A stretch of 64,000 nucleotides of DNA from Enterobacter_D sp963521185 (GCA_963521185.1 CAUQTV010000002.1:577790-641789), one strand, 5' to 3'. Positions 24,914 through 33,786 are shown, counted from the stretch's first letter. The notes: a model not told the origin generated them from the letters alone. Translations and numbers: made by a program.

Positions 24914-26157
24914 AACCCGCATGGCGAGAAGGTAACCGTATCCAGCTTCTGGAGAACGGCGACGAATACTATCCGGCGGTGTTTGCCGCCATTGGCAAAG
25001 CCCAGCGCAAGGTGATCCTCGAAACCTTTATCTGGTTTGAAGATGACGTGGGTCGCCAGCTGCATGCCGCGATCCTCGGCGCAGCGAAGCGTGGGGTGAA
25101 CATTGAAGTGCTGCTCGACGGCTATGGTTCGCCGGATTTAAGCGACGAGTTTGTCGGCGAGTTGACCAGCGCAGGCGTGGTGTTCCGCTACTACGATCCG
25201 CGCCCGCCGCTGTTCGGTATGCGCACCAATCTGTTTCGCCGCATGCACCGTAAGATTGTCGTTATCGACAATACCGTGGCCTTCGTCGGCGGCATTAACT
25301 ACTCCGCCGAGCATATGTCCGATTACGGCCCCGAGGCGAAGCAGGATTACGCGGTGCGGGTAGAAGGCCCGGTGGTGGAAGATATCCTGCAATTTGAGCT
25401 GGAAAATCTGCCGGAAAACTCCCCCGCCCGCCGCTGGTGGCGTCAGCGTCGTCGCTATCACGCCACGGAAAACCGCAAGCCCGGCGAGGCACAGGCGCTG
25501 TTCGTCTGGCGCGATAACGACGATCACCGGGATGATATTGAGCGCCACTACCTGAAAATGCTCGCCAACGCTAAACGGGAAGTGATCATCGCTAACGCCT
25601 ATTTCTTCCCCGGTTACCGCCTGCTGCATGCGATGCGCAATGCGGCCCGCCGTGGCGTGCGCGTGAAGCTGATTGTGCAGGGCGAGCCGGATATGCCGAT
25701 TGTGACGGTCGGCGCGCGGCTGCTGTACAACTATCTGGTGAAGGGCGGCGTGCAGGTGTATGAGTATCGCCGTCGTCCGCTGCACGGCAAAGTTGCTGTG
25801 ATGGACGATCACTGGGCGACCGTAGGCTCCAGCAATCTCGATCCGCTAAGCCTGTCGCTCAATCTTGAGGCGAATCTGATCATTCACGATCGGCAGTTTA
25901 ATCAGACTCTGCGCGATAACCTCAACGGCATTTTACAGCACGACTGCGTGCGCGTGGATGAAACCATGGTGCCGAAACGCACCTGGTGGAACCTGGCGAA
26001 AAGCGTGGTGGTGTTCCACTTCCTGCGTAAATTCCCGGCGATGGTCGGCTGGCTGCCCGCGCATACTCCGCGTCTGGCGCTGGTTGAACCGCCTGTTCAG
26101 CCGGAAATCGAAACCCAGGATCGGGTTGCCACTGAAAATTCCGAGGTGAAGCCATAA
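24910..26157 (+). CDS. clsB: cardiolipin synthase B
   Basis: A 415-residue phospholipase D superfamily enzyme that makes cardiolipin at the inner membrane. Both catalytic HxKxxxxD motifs are present: HRKIVVID (His113, Lys115, Asp120) and HGKVAVMD (about residues 294-301), each followed by the GSxN/GG context (VGGINYS, VGSSNLDPLS). Length is close to E. coli ClsB (413). It overlaps ybhP by 4 bp and ybhN by 1 bp. Confidence 0.96.
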   Translation: MKPAWREGNRIQLLENGDEYYPAVFAAIGKAQRKVILETFIWFEDDVGRQLHAAILGAAKRGVNIEVLLDGYGSPDLSDEFVGELTSAGVVFRYYDPRPPLFGMRTNLFRRMHRKIVVIDNTVAFVGGINYSAEHMSDYGPEAKQDYAVRVEGPVVEDILQFELENLPENSPARRWWRQRRRYHATENRKPGEAQALFVWRDNDDHRDDIERHYLKMLANAKREVIIANAYFFPGYRLLHAMRNAARRGVRVKLIVQGEPDMPIVTVGARLLYNYLVKGGVQVYEYRRRPLHGKVAVMDDHWATVGSSNLDPLSLSLNLEANLIIHDRQFNQTLRDNLNGILQHDCVRVDETMVPKRTWWNLAKSVVVFHFLRKFPAMVGWLPAHTPRLALVEPPVQPEIETQDRVATENSEVKP

Positions 26158-27119
26158 TGTCGAAATCACATCCGAAGTGGCGGCTGGCGAAAAAAATACT
26201 CACCTGGATCTTCTTCATCGCCGTGGCGGTACTGCTGGTGATTTACGCCCGCACGGTGAACTGGGAAGAGGTGTGGAAAGTGATCCGCAACTACGACCGC
26301 ACGGTGCTGCTGGTGTCGGTGGCGCTGGTGGTGGTGAGTTATCTGCTGTACGGCTGTTACGATCTGCTGGCCCGCGCGTACTGCGGGCATAAGCTGGCCG
26401 CGCGCCAGGTGATGCTGGTGTCGTTTATCTGTTACGCCTTTAACCTGACGCTCAGCACCTGGGTGGGCGGCATTGGTATGCGCTACCGTCTTTACTCGCG
26501 CCTGGGCCTGCCGAGCAGCACTATCACGCGTATTTTTTCGCTGAGCATTACCACCAACTGGCTGGGCTATATCTTGCTCGGGGGGATTATTTTTACCTTC
26601 GGCGTGGTGGAGTTGCCGTCGCACTGGTATATCGACGAGGGTACGCTGCGCATTGTCGGCGTGGTGCTGCTGGCGGTAATCGCGCTCTATCTGTGGTTTT
26701 GCGCCTTCGCCAAACGCCGCCATATGACGGTAAAAGGCCAGAAGCTGGTGCTGCCGTCGTTTAAATTCGCCGTCGCGCAGATGGCGATCTCCAGCGCCAA
26801 CTGGATGGCGATGGGCGCGATTATCTGGCTGTTACTGGGCCAGGAGGTTAACTATTTCTTCGTGCTGGGCGTGCTGCTGGTGAGCAGTATCGCCGGGGTG
26901 ATTGTGCATATTCCGGCGGGGATCGGCGTGCTGGAAGCGGTGTTTATTGCGCTACTGGCGGGTGAACATACGTCGAAAGGCACGATCATTGCGGCGATGC
27001 TCGCCTATCGTATGCTGTACTACTTCCTGCCGCTGTTGCTGGCGCTGGTGGGCTATCTGCTGCTGGAGAGTCGGGCGAAGAAGCTGCGGGCGAAAAACGA
27101 GAAGGCGATGGCGAAGTAA
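26157..27119 (+). CDS. ybhN: YbhN, UPF0104/LPG-synthase-type inner membrane protein
   Basis: A 320-residue polytopic protein of the UPF0104 (lysylphosphatidylglycerol synthase transmembrane region) family, with about eight spans. Family features are NLTLSTWVGGIGMRYRLYSRLGL and IVHIPAGIGVLEAVFIALL. It lacks the C-terminal transferase domain of MprF. The start overlaps the clsB stop (TAATG). Context suggests a lipid-related task; its activity is not known. Confidence 0.93.
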   Translation: MSKSHPKWRLAKKILTWIFFIAVAVLLVIYARTVNWEEVWKVIRNYDRTVLLVSVALVVVSYLLYGCYDLLARAYCGHKLAARQVMLVSFICYAFNLTLSTWVGGIGMRYRLYSRLGLPSSTITRIFSLSITTNWLGYILLGGIIFTFGVVELPSHWYIDEGTLRIVGVVLLAVIALYLWFCAFAKRRHMTVKGQKLVLPSFKFAVAQMAISSANWMAMGAIIWLLLGQEVNYFFVLGVLLVSSIAGVIVHIPAGIGVLEAVFIALLAGEHTSKGTIIAAMLAYRMLYYFLPLLLALVGYLLLESRAKKLRAKNEKAMAK

Positions 27120-27141
27120 GGTTGTCTGGCCTTGGGTGTAA

Positions 27142-27223
27142 TGCCGGGCGGCACTGCGTTTGCCCGGCCTACGAATTGCCACCTGGTTTTGTAGGTCGGG
27201 TAAGACGACAGTCGCCACCCGAC
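27142..27223. repeat. REP pair between ybhN and ybhL
   Basis: TGCCGGGCGGCACTGCG...CCCGGCCTAC at 27142-27172 and GTAGGTCGGGTAAG...GCCACCCGAC at 27191-27223 are two facing REP-type palindromes in the gap between convergent ybhN and ybhL. Such pairs protect 3' ends and bind gyrase or IHF in related bacteria. Confidence 0.8.
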
Positions 27224-27254
27224 ATTACAATCCCGACCAAAATCACCTGGCAAA

Positions 27255-27959
27255 TCAGCGGCGGTTGCCGAAGATGCGCAGCAGCATCAGGAACAGGTTG
27301 ATAAAGTCCAGATACAGCGTCAGCGCGCCCAGAATGGCGTATTTGCGCAGGGTTGAACCGTCGCGCACGTCAATCTGCTCGCCAATGTTTTTCAGCTTCT
27401 GCGTGTCATAAGCCGTCAGGCCAACAAACACAATCACCCCGATATAGGTCACCGCCCACATCAGCGCCTCGCTTTTCAGCCAGAAGTTAACCACCGACGC
27501 CAGAACGATACCAATCAGCCCCATAAACAGCATATTGCCGAAGCCGCTCAGATCGCGCTTAGTGGTGTAACCGTACAGGCTCATCGCCCCGAACATCCCG
27601 GCGGTGATAACAAAGGTGCTGGCGATGGACGCGTAGGTATAGACCAAAAAGATACTCGCCAGCGTCAGGCCGGTCAGCGCTGAATAGAGCATAAACAGCG
27701 TGGTCGCCATGCCTGCGCTCAGGCGCTGCACCATGCCCGAAAGCACAAATACCAGCCCCAACTGCGCGATGATCAGCCCAAAGAAAGTGATTTTGCTGGA
27801 GAAGACAAACATCATTACCGCAGGGGTGTTTGCCGCATACCAGGCGATAAACGCGGTCAGCAGTAACCCGCATGACATCCAGCCGTACACCTGCGCCATG
27901 TAGGTTTGTAGCCCACTGCGCGCCTGAACGATTGAATCGGTTCGTGGGAATCGGTCCAT
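27255..27959 (-). CDS. ybhL: YbhL, Bax inhibitor-1 family membrane protein
   Basis: A 234-residue member of the Bax inhibitor-1 (TMBIM) family with seven spans. Its closing segment FINLFLMLLRIFGNRR and the central GLTAYDTQKLKNIG are family hallmarks; YDTQ contains one of the conserved acidic residues that gate ion leak in bacterial homologues. ACTCCTGATTAAG on the plus side corresponds to CAGGAGTTAATC before the ATG. E. coli ybhM, next to it there, is absent. Confidence 0.94.
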   Translation of the reverse strand: MDRFPRTDSIVQARSGLQTYMAQVYGWMSCGLLLTAFIAWYAANTPAVMMFVFSSKITFFGLIIAQLGLVFVLSGMVQRLSAGMATTLFMLYSALTGLTLASIFLVYTYASIASTFVITAGMFGAMSLYGYTTKRDLSGFGNMLFMGLIGIVLASVVNFWLKSEALMWAVTYIGVIVFVGLTAYDTQKLKNIGEQIDVRDGSTLRKYAILGALTLYLDFINLFLMLLRIFGNRR

Positions 27960-28018
27960 GATTAACTCCTGATTAAGTGGATACTTTTATAAGGTTAACA
28001 CATCCCTGGCAAAGCGGG

Positions 28019-28471
28019 TCACCAACGTTTAGACGCCTGGTGGTCGCTGTCGCGGGCTTCCACCCAGCGATCGCCTTCCGGCGTGGCTTCACGCTTCCAG
28101 AAGGGCGCGCGGGTTTTCAGATAATCCATCACAAATTGCCCGGCGTCAAACGCGCTACTGCGATGGGCACTGGTCACGCCGACAAAAACGATCTCATCGC
28201 CCGGCCACAGCTCGCCAATACGGTGGATCACGGTCACGCGGCCTAACGGCCAGCGCGCGCGGGCTTCATCGACGATCTCCGCCAGCGCTTTTTCAGTCAT
28301 GCCGGGATAGTGCTCCAGCGTCAGCGCCTTAACGCTGTCGCCCAAATTATGGTTGCGCACTTTACCGGTGAAGGTCACGACCGCGCCGTCTTCATCGCGC
28401 TCTGCCAGCCACGGATATTCATCGCCCACGGAAAAGGGCGCATGGCCCACGCGGATGCGGGTTTCGCTCAT
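28019..28471 (-). CDS. moaE: molybdopterin synthase catalytic subunit MoaE
   Basis: A 150-residue large subunit of molybdopterin synthase, which converts cPMP to molybdopterin using the thiocarboxylate of MoaD. Catalytic Lys and partner residues lie in the YLKTRAPFWKRE segment; VTVIHRIGELWPGDEIVFVGV and HRSSAFDA are family signatures. Last gene of moaABCDE, separated from moaD by one base. Confidence 0.96.
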   Translation of the reverse strand: MSETRIRVGHAPFSVGDEYPWLAERDEDGAVVTFTGKVRNHNLGDSVKALTLEHYPGMTEKALAEIVDEARARWPLGRVTVIHRIGELWPGDEIVFVGVTSAHRSSAFDAGQFVMDYLKTRAPFWKREATPEGDRWVEARDSDHQASKRW

Positions 28472-28472
28472 C

Positions 28473-28718
28473 TTAGCCTCCGGTCACGGGCGGGAAAAAG
28501 GCCACTTCGTCGCCCTCTTTGATCGGCGTGTCAAAGCTTACCAGCGTCTGATTCACCGCCGCCAGCAGCTTGCCCTCTTCTAACGCCAGCGCCCAGCGGT
28601 CGCCTCTGGCGCACAGCGCCTGGCGCAGCGCTTCCACATCGGGCACGTCGGCGTTTACCGTCAGGCTGTCGCAGTTGACCAGTTCACGCACCTGCGCAAA
28701 AAACAGCACCTTAATCAT
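28473..28718 (-). CDS. moaD: molybdopterin synthase sulfur carrier subunit MoaD
   Basis: An 81-residue ubiquitin-like sulfur carrier ending in the double glycine PPVTGG, which becomes a thiocarboxylate. The start at 28718 (MIKVLFFAQVREL) agrees with E. coli MoaD in length and overlaps moaC by 8 bp; the frame remains open further upstream but that part is inside moaC. Confidence 0.96.
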   Translation of the reverse strand: MIKVLFFAQVRELVNCDSLTVNADVPDVEALRQALCARGDRWALALEEGKLLAAVNQTLVSFDTPIKEGDEVAFFPPVTGG

Positions 28719-29196
28719 CGGCAGCCACCCTGAAATCACCGGATTTGCCGCCGCTTTTTTCCAGCAGCCGCACCGGGCCAATTACCATGTCTTTTTGCAC
28801 CGCTTTACACATGTCATAGATGGTCAACGCCGCGACGGAGGCTGCGGTGAGAGCTTCCATTTCGACGCCGGTTTTGCCGGTTAACCGGCACAGGGCTTCA
28901 ATGCGCACGCGGTTGTGTTCAGGCTCCGCCGCCAGGTTCACTTCGACCTTGCTCAGCATCAGCGGGTGGCACAGCGGGATCAAATCCCAGGTGCGTTTGG
29001 CGGCCTGGATGCCGGCGATACGCGCAGTGGCGAACACATCGCCTTTGTGATGGCTGCCCGCGACGATCATCTGCAAGGTTTCCGGGCGCATAGTGACGAA
29101 AGCTTCGGCGCGGGCTTCGCGGACGGTCTCGGCCTTTGCCGACACATCCACCATGTGCGCTTCGCCAGCGGCGTTAATGTGGGTCAGTTGGGACAT
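28711..29196 (-). CDS. moaC: cyclic pyranopterin monophosphate synthase MoaC
   Basis: A 161-residue enzyme that, with MoaA, turns GTP into cyclic pyranopterin monophosphate. Active-site segments KRTWDLIPLCHPLMLSKVEV, GVEMEALTAASVAALTIYDMCK and the Lys-rich KSGGKSGDF end are present. It lies between moaB (3 bp gap) and moaD (8 bp overlap). Confidence 0.97.
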   Translation of the reverse strand: MSQLTHINAAGEAHMVDVSAKAETVREARAEAFVTMRPETLQMIVAGSHHKGDVFATARIAGIQAAKRTWDLIPLCHPLMLSKVEVNLAAEPEHNRVRIEALCRLTGKTGVEMEALTAASVAALTIYDMCKAVQKDMVIGPVRLLEKSGGKSGDFRVAADD

Positions 29197-29199
29197 AAT

Positions 29200-29712
29200 C
29201 TACTTCTTTAAATGGGGATGAAAATTGCACGGACGGGTGCGCGCATCAAGCTGCGGCGCAATGATATTCTCCCAGGCGGTGCGGCACGCTTTGGTCGATC
29301 CGGGCATGGCGAAAATCAGCGTTTTGTTCGCGATACCTGCCACCGCGCGCGATTGCAGCGTGGCGGTGCCGATCTCCTCAAACGAGAGCATGCGGAACAC
29401 TTCACCAAAGCCTTCGATTTCGCGGTCAAACAGCGGCAGCAGCGCTTCGGGTGCCTGGTCGCCGTCGGTCAGTCCGGTGCCACCGGTGATCAGTACCACC
29501 TGCACCGCGTCCTGGGCGATCCACGCGGAGACCTGCGCGCGGATGGCGTAGCGGTTCTCCTGCACAATGGCTTTGTCGACAACCTGGTGTCCGGCGTCGT
29601 GCGCGGCATCGCGCAGAAAATGGCCGGAGGTGTCGTCCTCTTCCGTACGACGGTTGGTGACCGTCATGATCGCAATGCGTGTCGGGATAAATTCAGCGCT
29701 AACCTGACTCAT
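29200..29712 (-). CDS. moaB: molybdenum cofactor biosynthesis protein MoaB
   Basis: A 170-residue MogA/MoaB-fold protein with the molybdopterin-binding motifs VVLITGGTGLTDGDQ and FAMPGSTKACRTAWE. It can adenylylate molybdopterin in some bacteria but is dispensable in E. coli, where MogA does this. Second gene of moaABCDE, length equal to the E. coli protein. Confidence 0.95.
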   Translation of the reverse strand: MSQVSAEFIPTRIAIMTVTNRRTEEDDTSGHFLRDAAHDAGHQVVDKAIVQENRYAIRAQVSAWIAQDAVQVVLITGGTGLTDGDQAPEALLPLFDREIEGFGEVFRMLSFEEIGTATLQSRAVAGIANKTLIFAMPGSTKACRTAWENIIAPQLDARTRPCNFHPHLKK

Positions 29713-29734
29713 TTACTCGCTCCTTAGTGACCCG

Positions 29735-30724
29735 TCATCCACCAATATAAGATAAATTCTGCGTGATGCCGGTGTTGCCCTGATGCAGGAAATGGGTCTG
29801 CTTTTTGTGCGTCAGAGCCTCTGAAATGCGTGCTTCCAGCGCCGTTTGCTGGGTGTCGTCTGCGAGCAAATCGCGCAGACTGACGCCGCCGTCACCGAAC
29901 AGGCACAGGTGCAGTTTACCGACGGAGGAGACGCGCAGGCGGTTGCAGGTGGCGCAGAAGTCTTTTTCGTAGGGCATGATAAGGCCAATTTCGCCTTCAT
30001 AATCAGGGTGGCAGAAAACCTGCGCCGGGCCGTCGCTGCGGTGGCGGATTTTTTGGATCCAACCGCGTCTGAGCAATTCGTCGCGCAGCACCATGCCGGA
30101 GAGGTGATGCTTGCGAAACAGTTCGCTGCCCTCGCCTGTTTCCATCAGTTCGATAAAACGTAGCTGGATCGGGCGCGGCTGGATCCACGCCAGAAAGGTG
30201 TCGAGCTGGTGGTGGTTTACATCGCGCATCAGCACGGTGTTCACTTTGACTTTTTCGAAGCCCGCCGTGAAGGCCGCATCGATGCCGTCCATCACCTGGC
30301 GGAATTTATCCTGCCCGGTGATCGCGTGGAACTGGCGGGCATCAAGGCTGTCGACGCTGACGTTAAGCGCGGTGAGTCCCGCATCGCGCCAGGCGTTGAT
30401 ATCCCGCGCGAGGCGATAGCCATTGGTGGTGACCGCAATCTGGCGGATGGCGTCGTTTTCACGCACGGCGGCGATGATGTCGGTAAAATCGCGACGCAGC
30501 GAGGGTTCGCCCCCGGTCAGACGCACTTTTTCAGTGCCCAGCGCGGCGAACGCGCGGGTGACACGGCGAATTTCATCGACGCCGAGAAAGCTTTTATTGG
30601 TGACGCCGCCAGGCTTGTAGCCATCCGGCAGACAGTAGGTGCAACGAAAATTGCACACGTCGGTGATCGACAAACGCAGATAAAAAAACTTACGTGCGTA
30701 GGCGTCAGTAAGTTGTGTGGCCAT
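29735..30724 (-). CDS. moaA: GTP 3',8-cyclase MoaA
   Basis: A 329-residue radical SAM enzyme that starts molybdenum cofactor synthesis from GTP. The SAM cluster cysteines are Cys24, Cys28 and Cys31 (CNFRCTYC); the C-terminal cluster lies in FCATCNRL plus a cysteine 14 residues on (LHLCLFG). It ends in the essential double glycine YIGG. The start at 30724 (MATQLTDAYARKF) gives the E. coli length and directly follows the riboswitch, whose AAAGGTG is the ribosome site. First gene of moaABCDE; control by the Moco riboswitch and ModE. Confidence 0.97.
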   Translation of the reverse strand: MATQLTDAYARKFFYLRLSITDVCNFRCTYCLPDGYKPGGVTNKSFLGVDEIRRVTRAFAALGTEKVRLTGGEPSLRRDFTDIIAAVRENDAIRQIAVTTNGYRLARDINAWRDAGLTALNVSVDSLDARQFHAITGQDKFRQVMDGIDAAFTAGFEKVKVNTVLMRDVNHHQLDTFLAWIQPRPIQLRFIELMETGEGSELFRKHHLSGMVLRDELLRRGWIQKIRHRSDGPAQVFCHPDYEGEIGLIMPYEKDFCATCNRLRVSSVGKLHLCLFGDGGVSLRDLLADDTQQTALEARISEALTHKKQTHFLHQGNTGITQNLSYIGG

Positions 30725-30728
30725 GTAC

Positions 30729-30835
30729 ACCTTTCCAAATACGGGAGATGCAGTCATTTCTTCCTGCACCCTGGTGGCAATATTGCCACGGCCAAAGCAC
30801 CGTATCGCAAGACGTAGGCACAGAGGCTAGAGTGT
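30729..30835 (-). ncRNA. Moco (molybdenum cofactor) riboswitch in the moaA leader
   Basis: The minus-strand leader closely matches the E. coli moa leader: CTCTGTGC near the 5' side, ACGGTGCTT, the paired GTGGCAATATTGCCAC hairpin, then AGGAAGAAATGACTGC and CTCCCGTAT-TGGAAAGGTG at the ribosome site. In E. coli this RNA senses the cofactor and blocks translation of moaA. The borders are approximate. Confidence 0.88.
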
Positions 30836-30886
30836 TTATGTATGACGATGGTAGCGCGATAAGATCGGTTTCGCCATCACTGCTTA

Positions 30887-30912
30887 TCGCTATATAATGA
30901 TGTATATAGCGA
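30887..30912. promoter_or_regulatory. ModE box of the moaA promoter
   Basis: TCGCTATATA-N6-TATATAGCGA is a perfect inverted repeat that fits the ModE consensus. It lies about 160 bp ahead of moaA and upstream of the riboswitch. In E. coli ModE-molybdate activates moaA from this site. Both modE (51206) and this target are in the window. Confidence 0.92.
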
Positions 30913-31051
30913 CATGATCGTGCATTTTCACTACAGAGTACGCGATAATCCTGTGATTGCATTGATATTCGTCATTTTACGCCCCACGCGATATCGTTAT
31001 TAAGGGGTATTTACGCTAACGTAGTGTGACTATTAGAAAAAAGGAACGGCT

Positions 31052-31960
31052 ATGCGCAATCGCACTTTTGCGGATCTCGACAGGGTTGTCGCCCTTGGCG
31101 GCGGACACGGGCTGGGCCGTGTGATGTCGTCGCTCTCCTCTCTTGGCTCGCGCCTGACCGGGATTGTGACCACCACCGATAACGGCGGTTCGACCGGGCG
31201 CATTCGCCGCTCCGAAGGCGGCATTGCCTGGGGCGATATGCGTAACTGCCTCAATCAGCTGATTACCGAGCAGAGCGTGGCGTCGGCGATGTTCGAATAC
31301 CGCTTCAACGGCAACGGCGAGCTGGCCGGGCACAATCTCGGTAATTTGATGTTAAAAGCGCTGGATCATTTGAGCGTCAGGCCGCTGGAAGCGATTAACA
31401 TTATTCGCAATTTGCTGAAAGTCGACGCGCTGCTGATCCCCATGTCGGAGCAGCCGGTGGATCTGATGGCGACCGACAGCGAAGGCCACGCGGTGTACGG
31501 TGAGGTGAATATTGACCAGTTGACCGACCCGGTGCAGGAACTGATGCTCTACCCGAAGGCGCATGCCACCCGCGAAGCGCTACAGGCGATTGCCGAAGCG
31601 GATCTGATTTTGATTGGGCCGGGGAGCTTTTACACCAGCCTGATGCCGCTGCTGCTGCTCGACGATCTGGCGCAGGCGCTGCGCCGCACGCCGGCTCCGG
31701 TGGTCTACATTGGCAATTTGGGCCGTGAACTGAGCGCGGCCGCGGCCAGTATGAGTCTTAACGACAAGCTGAAACTGATGGAGCAGTACGTCGGCAAACG
31801 CATTATCGATGCGGTAGTGGTTGGCCCCCGGGTGGACGTGTCGGAAGTGACCGACCGCATTGTGATCCAGGATGTGTTAGAAGCCAGCGATATCCCTTAT
31901 CGCCATGACCGCCGTTTGCTGCGCGCGGCGCTGGAGCGCGCTATTCAGAGTCTGGGGTAG
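31052..31960 (+). CDS. yvcK: YvcK/CofD-like protein (YbhK)
   Basis: A 302-residue protein of the gluconeogenesis-factor / CofD-like family (UPF0052). The N-terminal VVALGGGHGLGRVMSSL is the nucleotide-binding loop and DNGGSTGRIRRSEGGIAWGDMRN the family signature; ILIGPGSFYTSLMPLLL follows. B. subtilis YvcK binds UDP-sugars and affects cell shape; the enterobacterial role is unclear. AAAAAGGAACGGCT precedes the ATG. In E. coli it adjoins uvrB, but here eptA-basRS-pmrR lies between. Confidence 0.93.
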   Translation: MRNRTFADLDRVVALGGGHGLGRVMSSLSSLGSRLTGIVTTTDNGGSTGRIRRSEGGIAWGDMRNCLNQLITEQSVASAMFEYRFNGNGELAGHNLGNLMLKALDHLSVRPLEAINIIRNLLKVDALLIPMSEQPVDLMATDSEGHAVYGEVNIDQLTDPVQELMLYPKAHATREALQAIAEADLILIGPGSFYTSLMPLLLLDDLAQALRRTPAPVVYIGNLGRELSAAAASMSLNDKLKLMEQYVGKRIIDAVVVGPRVDVSEVTDRIVIQDVLEASDIPYRHDRRLLRAALERAIQSLG

Positions 31961-31980
31961 GTTGTTTCGCTCTTGCTAAT

Positions 31981-32070
31981 CCCCTCTCCCCTCACCCTAA
32001 CCCTCTCCCCAGGGAGAGGGGACGTACGGTTTTCTCCCTCTCCCGTGGGGAGAGGGCGGGGTGAGGGGGA
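31981..32070. repeat. dispersed inverted-repeat element, copy 2
   Basis: Two successive hairpins, CCTCTCCCC-AGGGAGAGG and CCCTCTCCC-GTGGGGAGAGGG, are enclosed by CCCCTCACCC / GGGGTGAGGGG. Same family as copies at 16327 and 46143. It lies between the yvcK stop and the PmrA box of eptA, thus at the left border of the relocated pmr locus. Confidence 0.88.
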
Positions 32071-32083
32071 GTTTCCTTAAGTT

Positions 32084-32100
32084 CTTAAGGTTGTCTTAAC
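32084..32100 (+). promoter_or_regulatory. PmrA (BasR) box upstream of eptA
   Basis: CTTAAG-N5-CTTAAC is a direct repeat with the 11-bp period of PmrA/BasR sites (YTTAAK-N5-YTTAAK). A third CTTAAG lies just upstream at 32076-32081. It is 46 bp ahead of the eptA start, a fit distance for an activator site at the -35 region. BasR encoded downstream would thus drive its own operon. Confidence 0.82.
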
Positions 32101-32146
32101 CCTGTTCTGTGAGCATGCACAGCATGTTCTCGTCAGGATCTCTGTT

Positions 32147-33781
32147 ATGCGTACCTTTTCTCTTTGTCGCCCCGTGCTGGGGCGCGTGACGTATCTGGCT
32201 CTTTTTTCACTCTACATTTCTGTGTTTCTGAACATTATTTTCTACCGCCAGGCCTGGACGTTTTTGCCGGTTCACTCGCTGTGGAACCTGGCGGTGTTTC
32301 TGTCGATGCCGGTGGTCGCCTTTAGCATCATCAATATTTTGACCACCCTCGCCTCCTTTGTCTGGCTCGACCGGCTGCTAATCTGCGTTTTTATTTTGCT
32401 CTGTGCCGCTACGCAGTATTTCATCTGGACCTACGGCATTATTATTGACCGCTCGATGATTACCAATGCGCTGGACACCACACCCGCTGAGAGTTTCGCT
32501 CTGATGACGCCGCAGCTGCTGCTGACGCTGGGTTTAAGCGGGATCGCCATGGCCGTTCTCGCCTGCTGGGTGAAAATCAAAAAAAGCCCGTCGCGCTGGC
32601 ACAGTGGGTTAAAACGCGGTATCAGCCTCGGAATTTCCCTTTTGCTGGTAGTGCTGGTTGCCGCGCTGTTTTATAAAGATTACGCCTCGCTGTTTCGTAA
32701 TAATAAAGAGCTGGTGAAGTCACTCGGCCCGTCAAATAGCATTACCGCGATGAACTCGTATTACGTGCACCATAAACTGGATAATCTGCCGCTGGTGAAA
32801 TTCGGCGAAGATGCCCGCCTTAATCCGGCGATGCATAACGCGCAGAGTAAACACCTGACCATTTTGGTCGTCGGTGAAACCTCGCGCGCGGAGAATTTCT
32901 CGCTGTCCGGTTACCCGCGCGACACCAATCCGCTACTGGAAAAAGACAACGTGGTCTATTTTCCAAAAACAACATCCTGCGGCACCGCCACCGCCGTTTC
33001 GGTACCGTGCATGTTCTCAGGTATGCCGCGTAAAGATTACGACGAACAGTTAGCCCATCATCGCGAAGGGTTGCTGGACATCGTGCAGCGCGCGGGCATT
33101 TCCGTCATGTGGAATGAAAACGACGGCGGCTGCAAAGGCGCGTGCGATCGCGTTCCGCATCAGGATATGACGAAACTTAATCTGGCGGATTACTGCATAG
33201 ACGGCGAGTGTCATGATGAGATTCTGTTCCACGACATACAAAAAACCATTGATAGCATGCCCAAAGACGGGCTGATCGTCCTGCACACCATCGGCAGCCA
33301 CGGCCCGACCTATTATCACCGCTACCCGCCGCAGTTCAGGAAATTCACCCCCACCTGCGACACTAACGAAATTCAGCGCTGTTCGCAGCAGCAACTGGTG
33401 AATACGTATGACAACACCGTGCTGTACGTCGATTATATTGTCGATAAAGCCATTAAATTGCTGCAAGCGCAGCCGCACAACGTGACCACCAGCCTGATGT
33501 ATCTTTCCGATCACGGCGAATCGCTGGGTGAAAACGGGGTCTATCTGCACGGCCTGCCCTGGTCCATCGCGCCGGAATCGCAAAAACACATTCCGATGCT
33601 GATCTGGCTTTCCGACCAGTATCAGCATCAGCACGCGGTCAATTATGCCTGCCTGCAAAAACGGGCGAGCACAGACGCGTTTTCCCAGGATAATTTGTTC
33701 CCGACGATGTTGGGTATACTGGGCGTACAAACGCAGGAATATCATGCGGCGGATGATATCCTCGCCCCCTGCAAGGAGTGA
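32147..33781 (+). CDS. eptA: lipid A phosphoethanolamine transferase EptA (PmrC)
   Basis: A 544-residue inner-membrane enzyme that adds phosphoethanolamine to lipid A and so lowers binding of polymyxins. Five N-terminal spans (to about residue 180) precede a periplasmic sulfatase-fold domain. Metal and catalytic residues are Glu244 (VVGETSR), the nucleophile Thr280 (SCGTATAVSVPC) and Asp455-His456 (LSDHGESLGE); paired cysteines (GGCKGACD, DYCIDGEC, PTCDTNEIQRC) are as in EptA. Close to E. coli EptA over its whole length (547), rather than to mobile MCR types. It overlaps the ribosome site of basR: AAGGAGTGATGCGA contains its stop. Confidence 0.95.
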   Translation: MRTFSLCRPVLGRVTYLALFSLYISVFLNIIFYRQAWTFLPVHSLWNLAVFLSMPVVAFSIINILTTLASFVWLDRLLICVFILLCAATQYFIWTYGIIIDRSMITNALDTTPAESFALMTPQLLLTLGLSGIAMAVLACWVKIKKSPSRWHSGLKRGISLGISLLLVVLVAALFYKDYASLFRNNKELVKSLGPSNSITAMNSYYVHHKLDNLPLVKFGEDARLNPAMHNAQSKHLTILVVGETSRAENFSLSGYPRDTNPLLEKDNVVYFPKTTSCGTATAVSVPCMFSGMPRKDYDEQLAHHREGLLDIVQRAGISVMWNENDGGCKGACDRVPHQDMTKLNLADYCIDGECHDEILFHDIQKTIDSMPKDGLIVLHTIGSHGPTYYHRYPPQFRKFTPTCDTNEIQRCSQQQLVNTYDNTVLYVDYIVDKAIKLLQAQPHNVTTSLMYLSDHGESLGENGVYLHGLPWSIAPESQKHIPMLIWLSDQYQHQHAVNYACLQKRASTDAFSQDNLFPTMLGILGVQTQEYHAADDILAPCKE

Positions 33782-33786
33782 TGCGA

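Noticed and set aside
32147..33781. Phosphoethanolamine transferase considered as a mobile MCR gene
   Set aside because: It follows E. coli EptA across its whole length and is joined to basRS and pmrR; no IS or plasmid feature is near.
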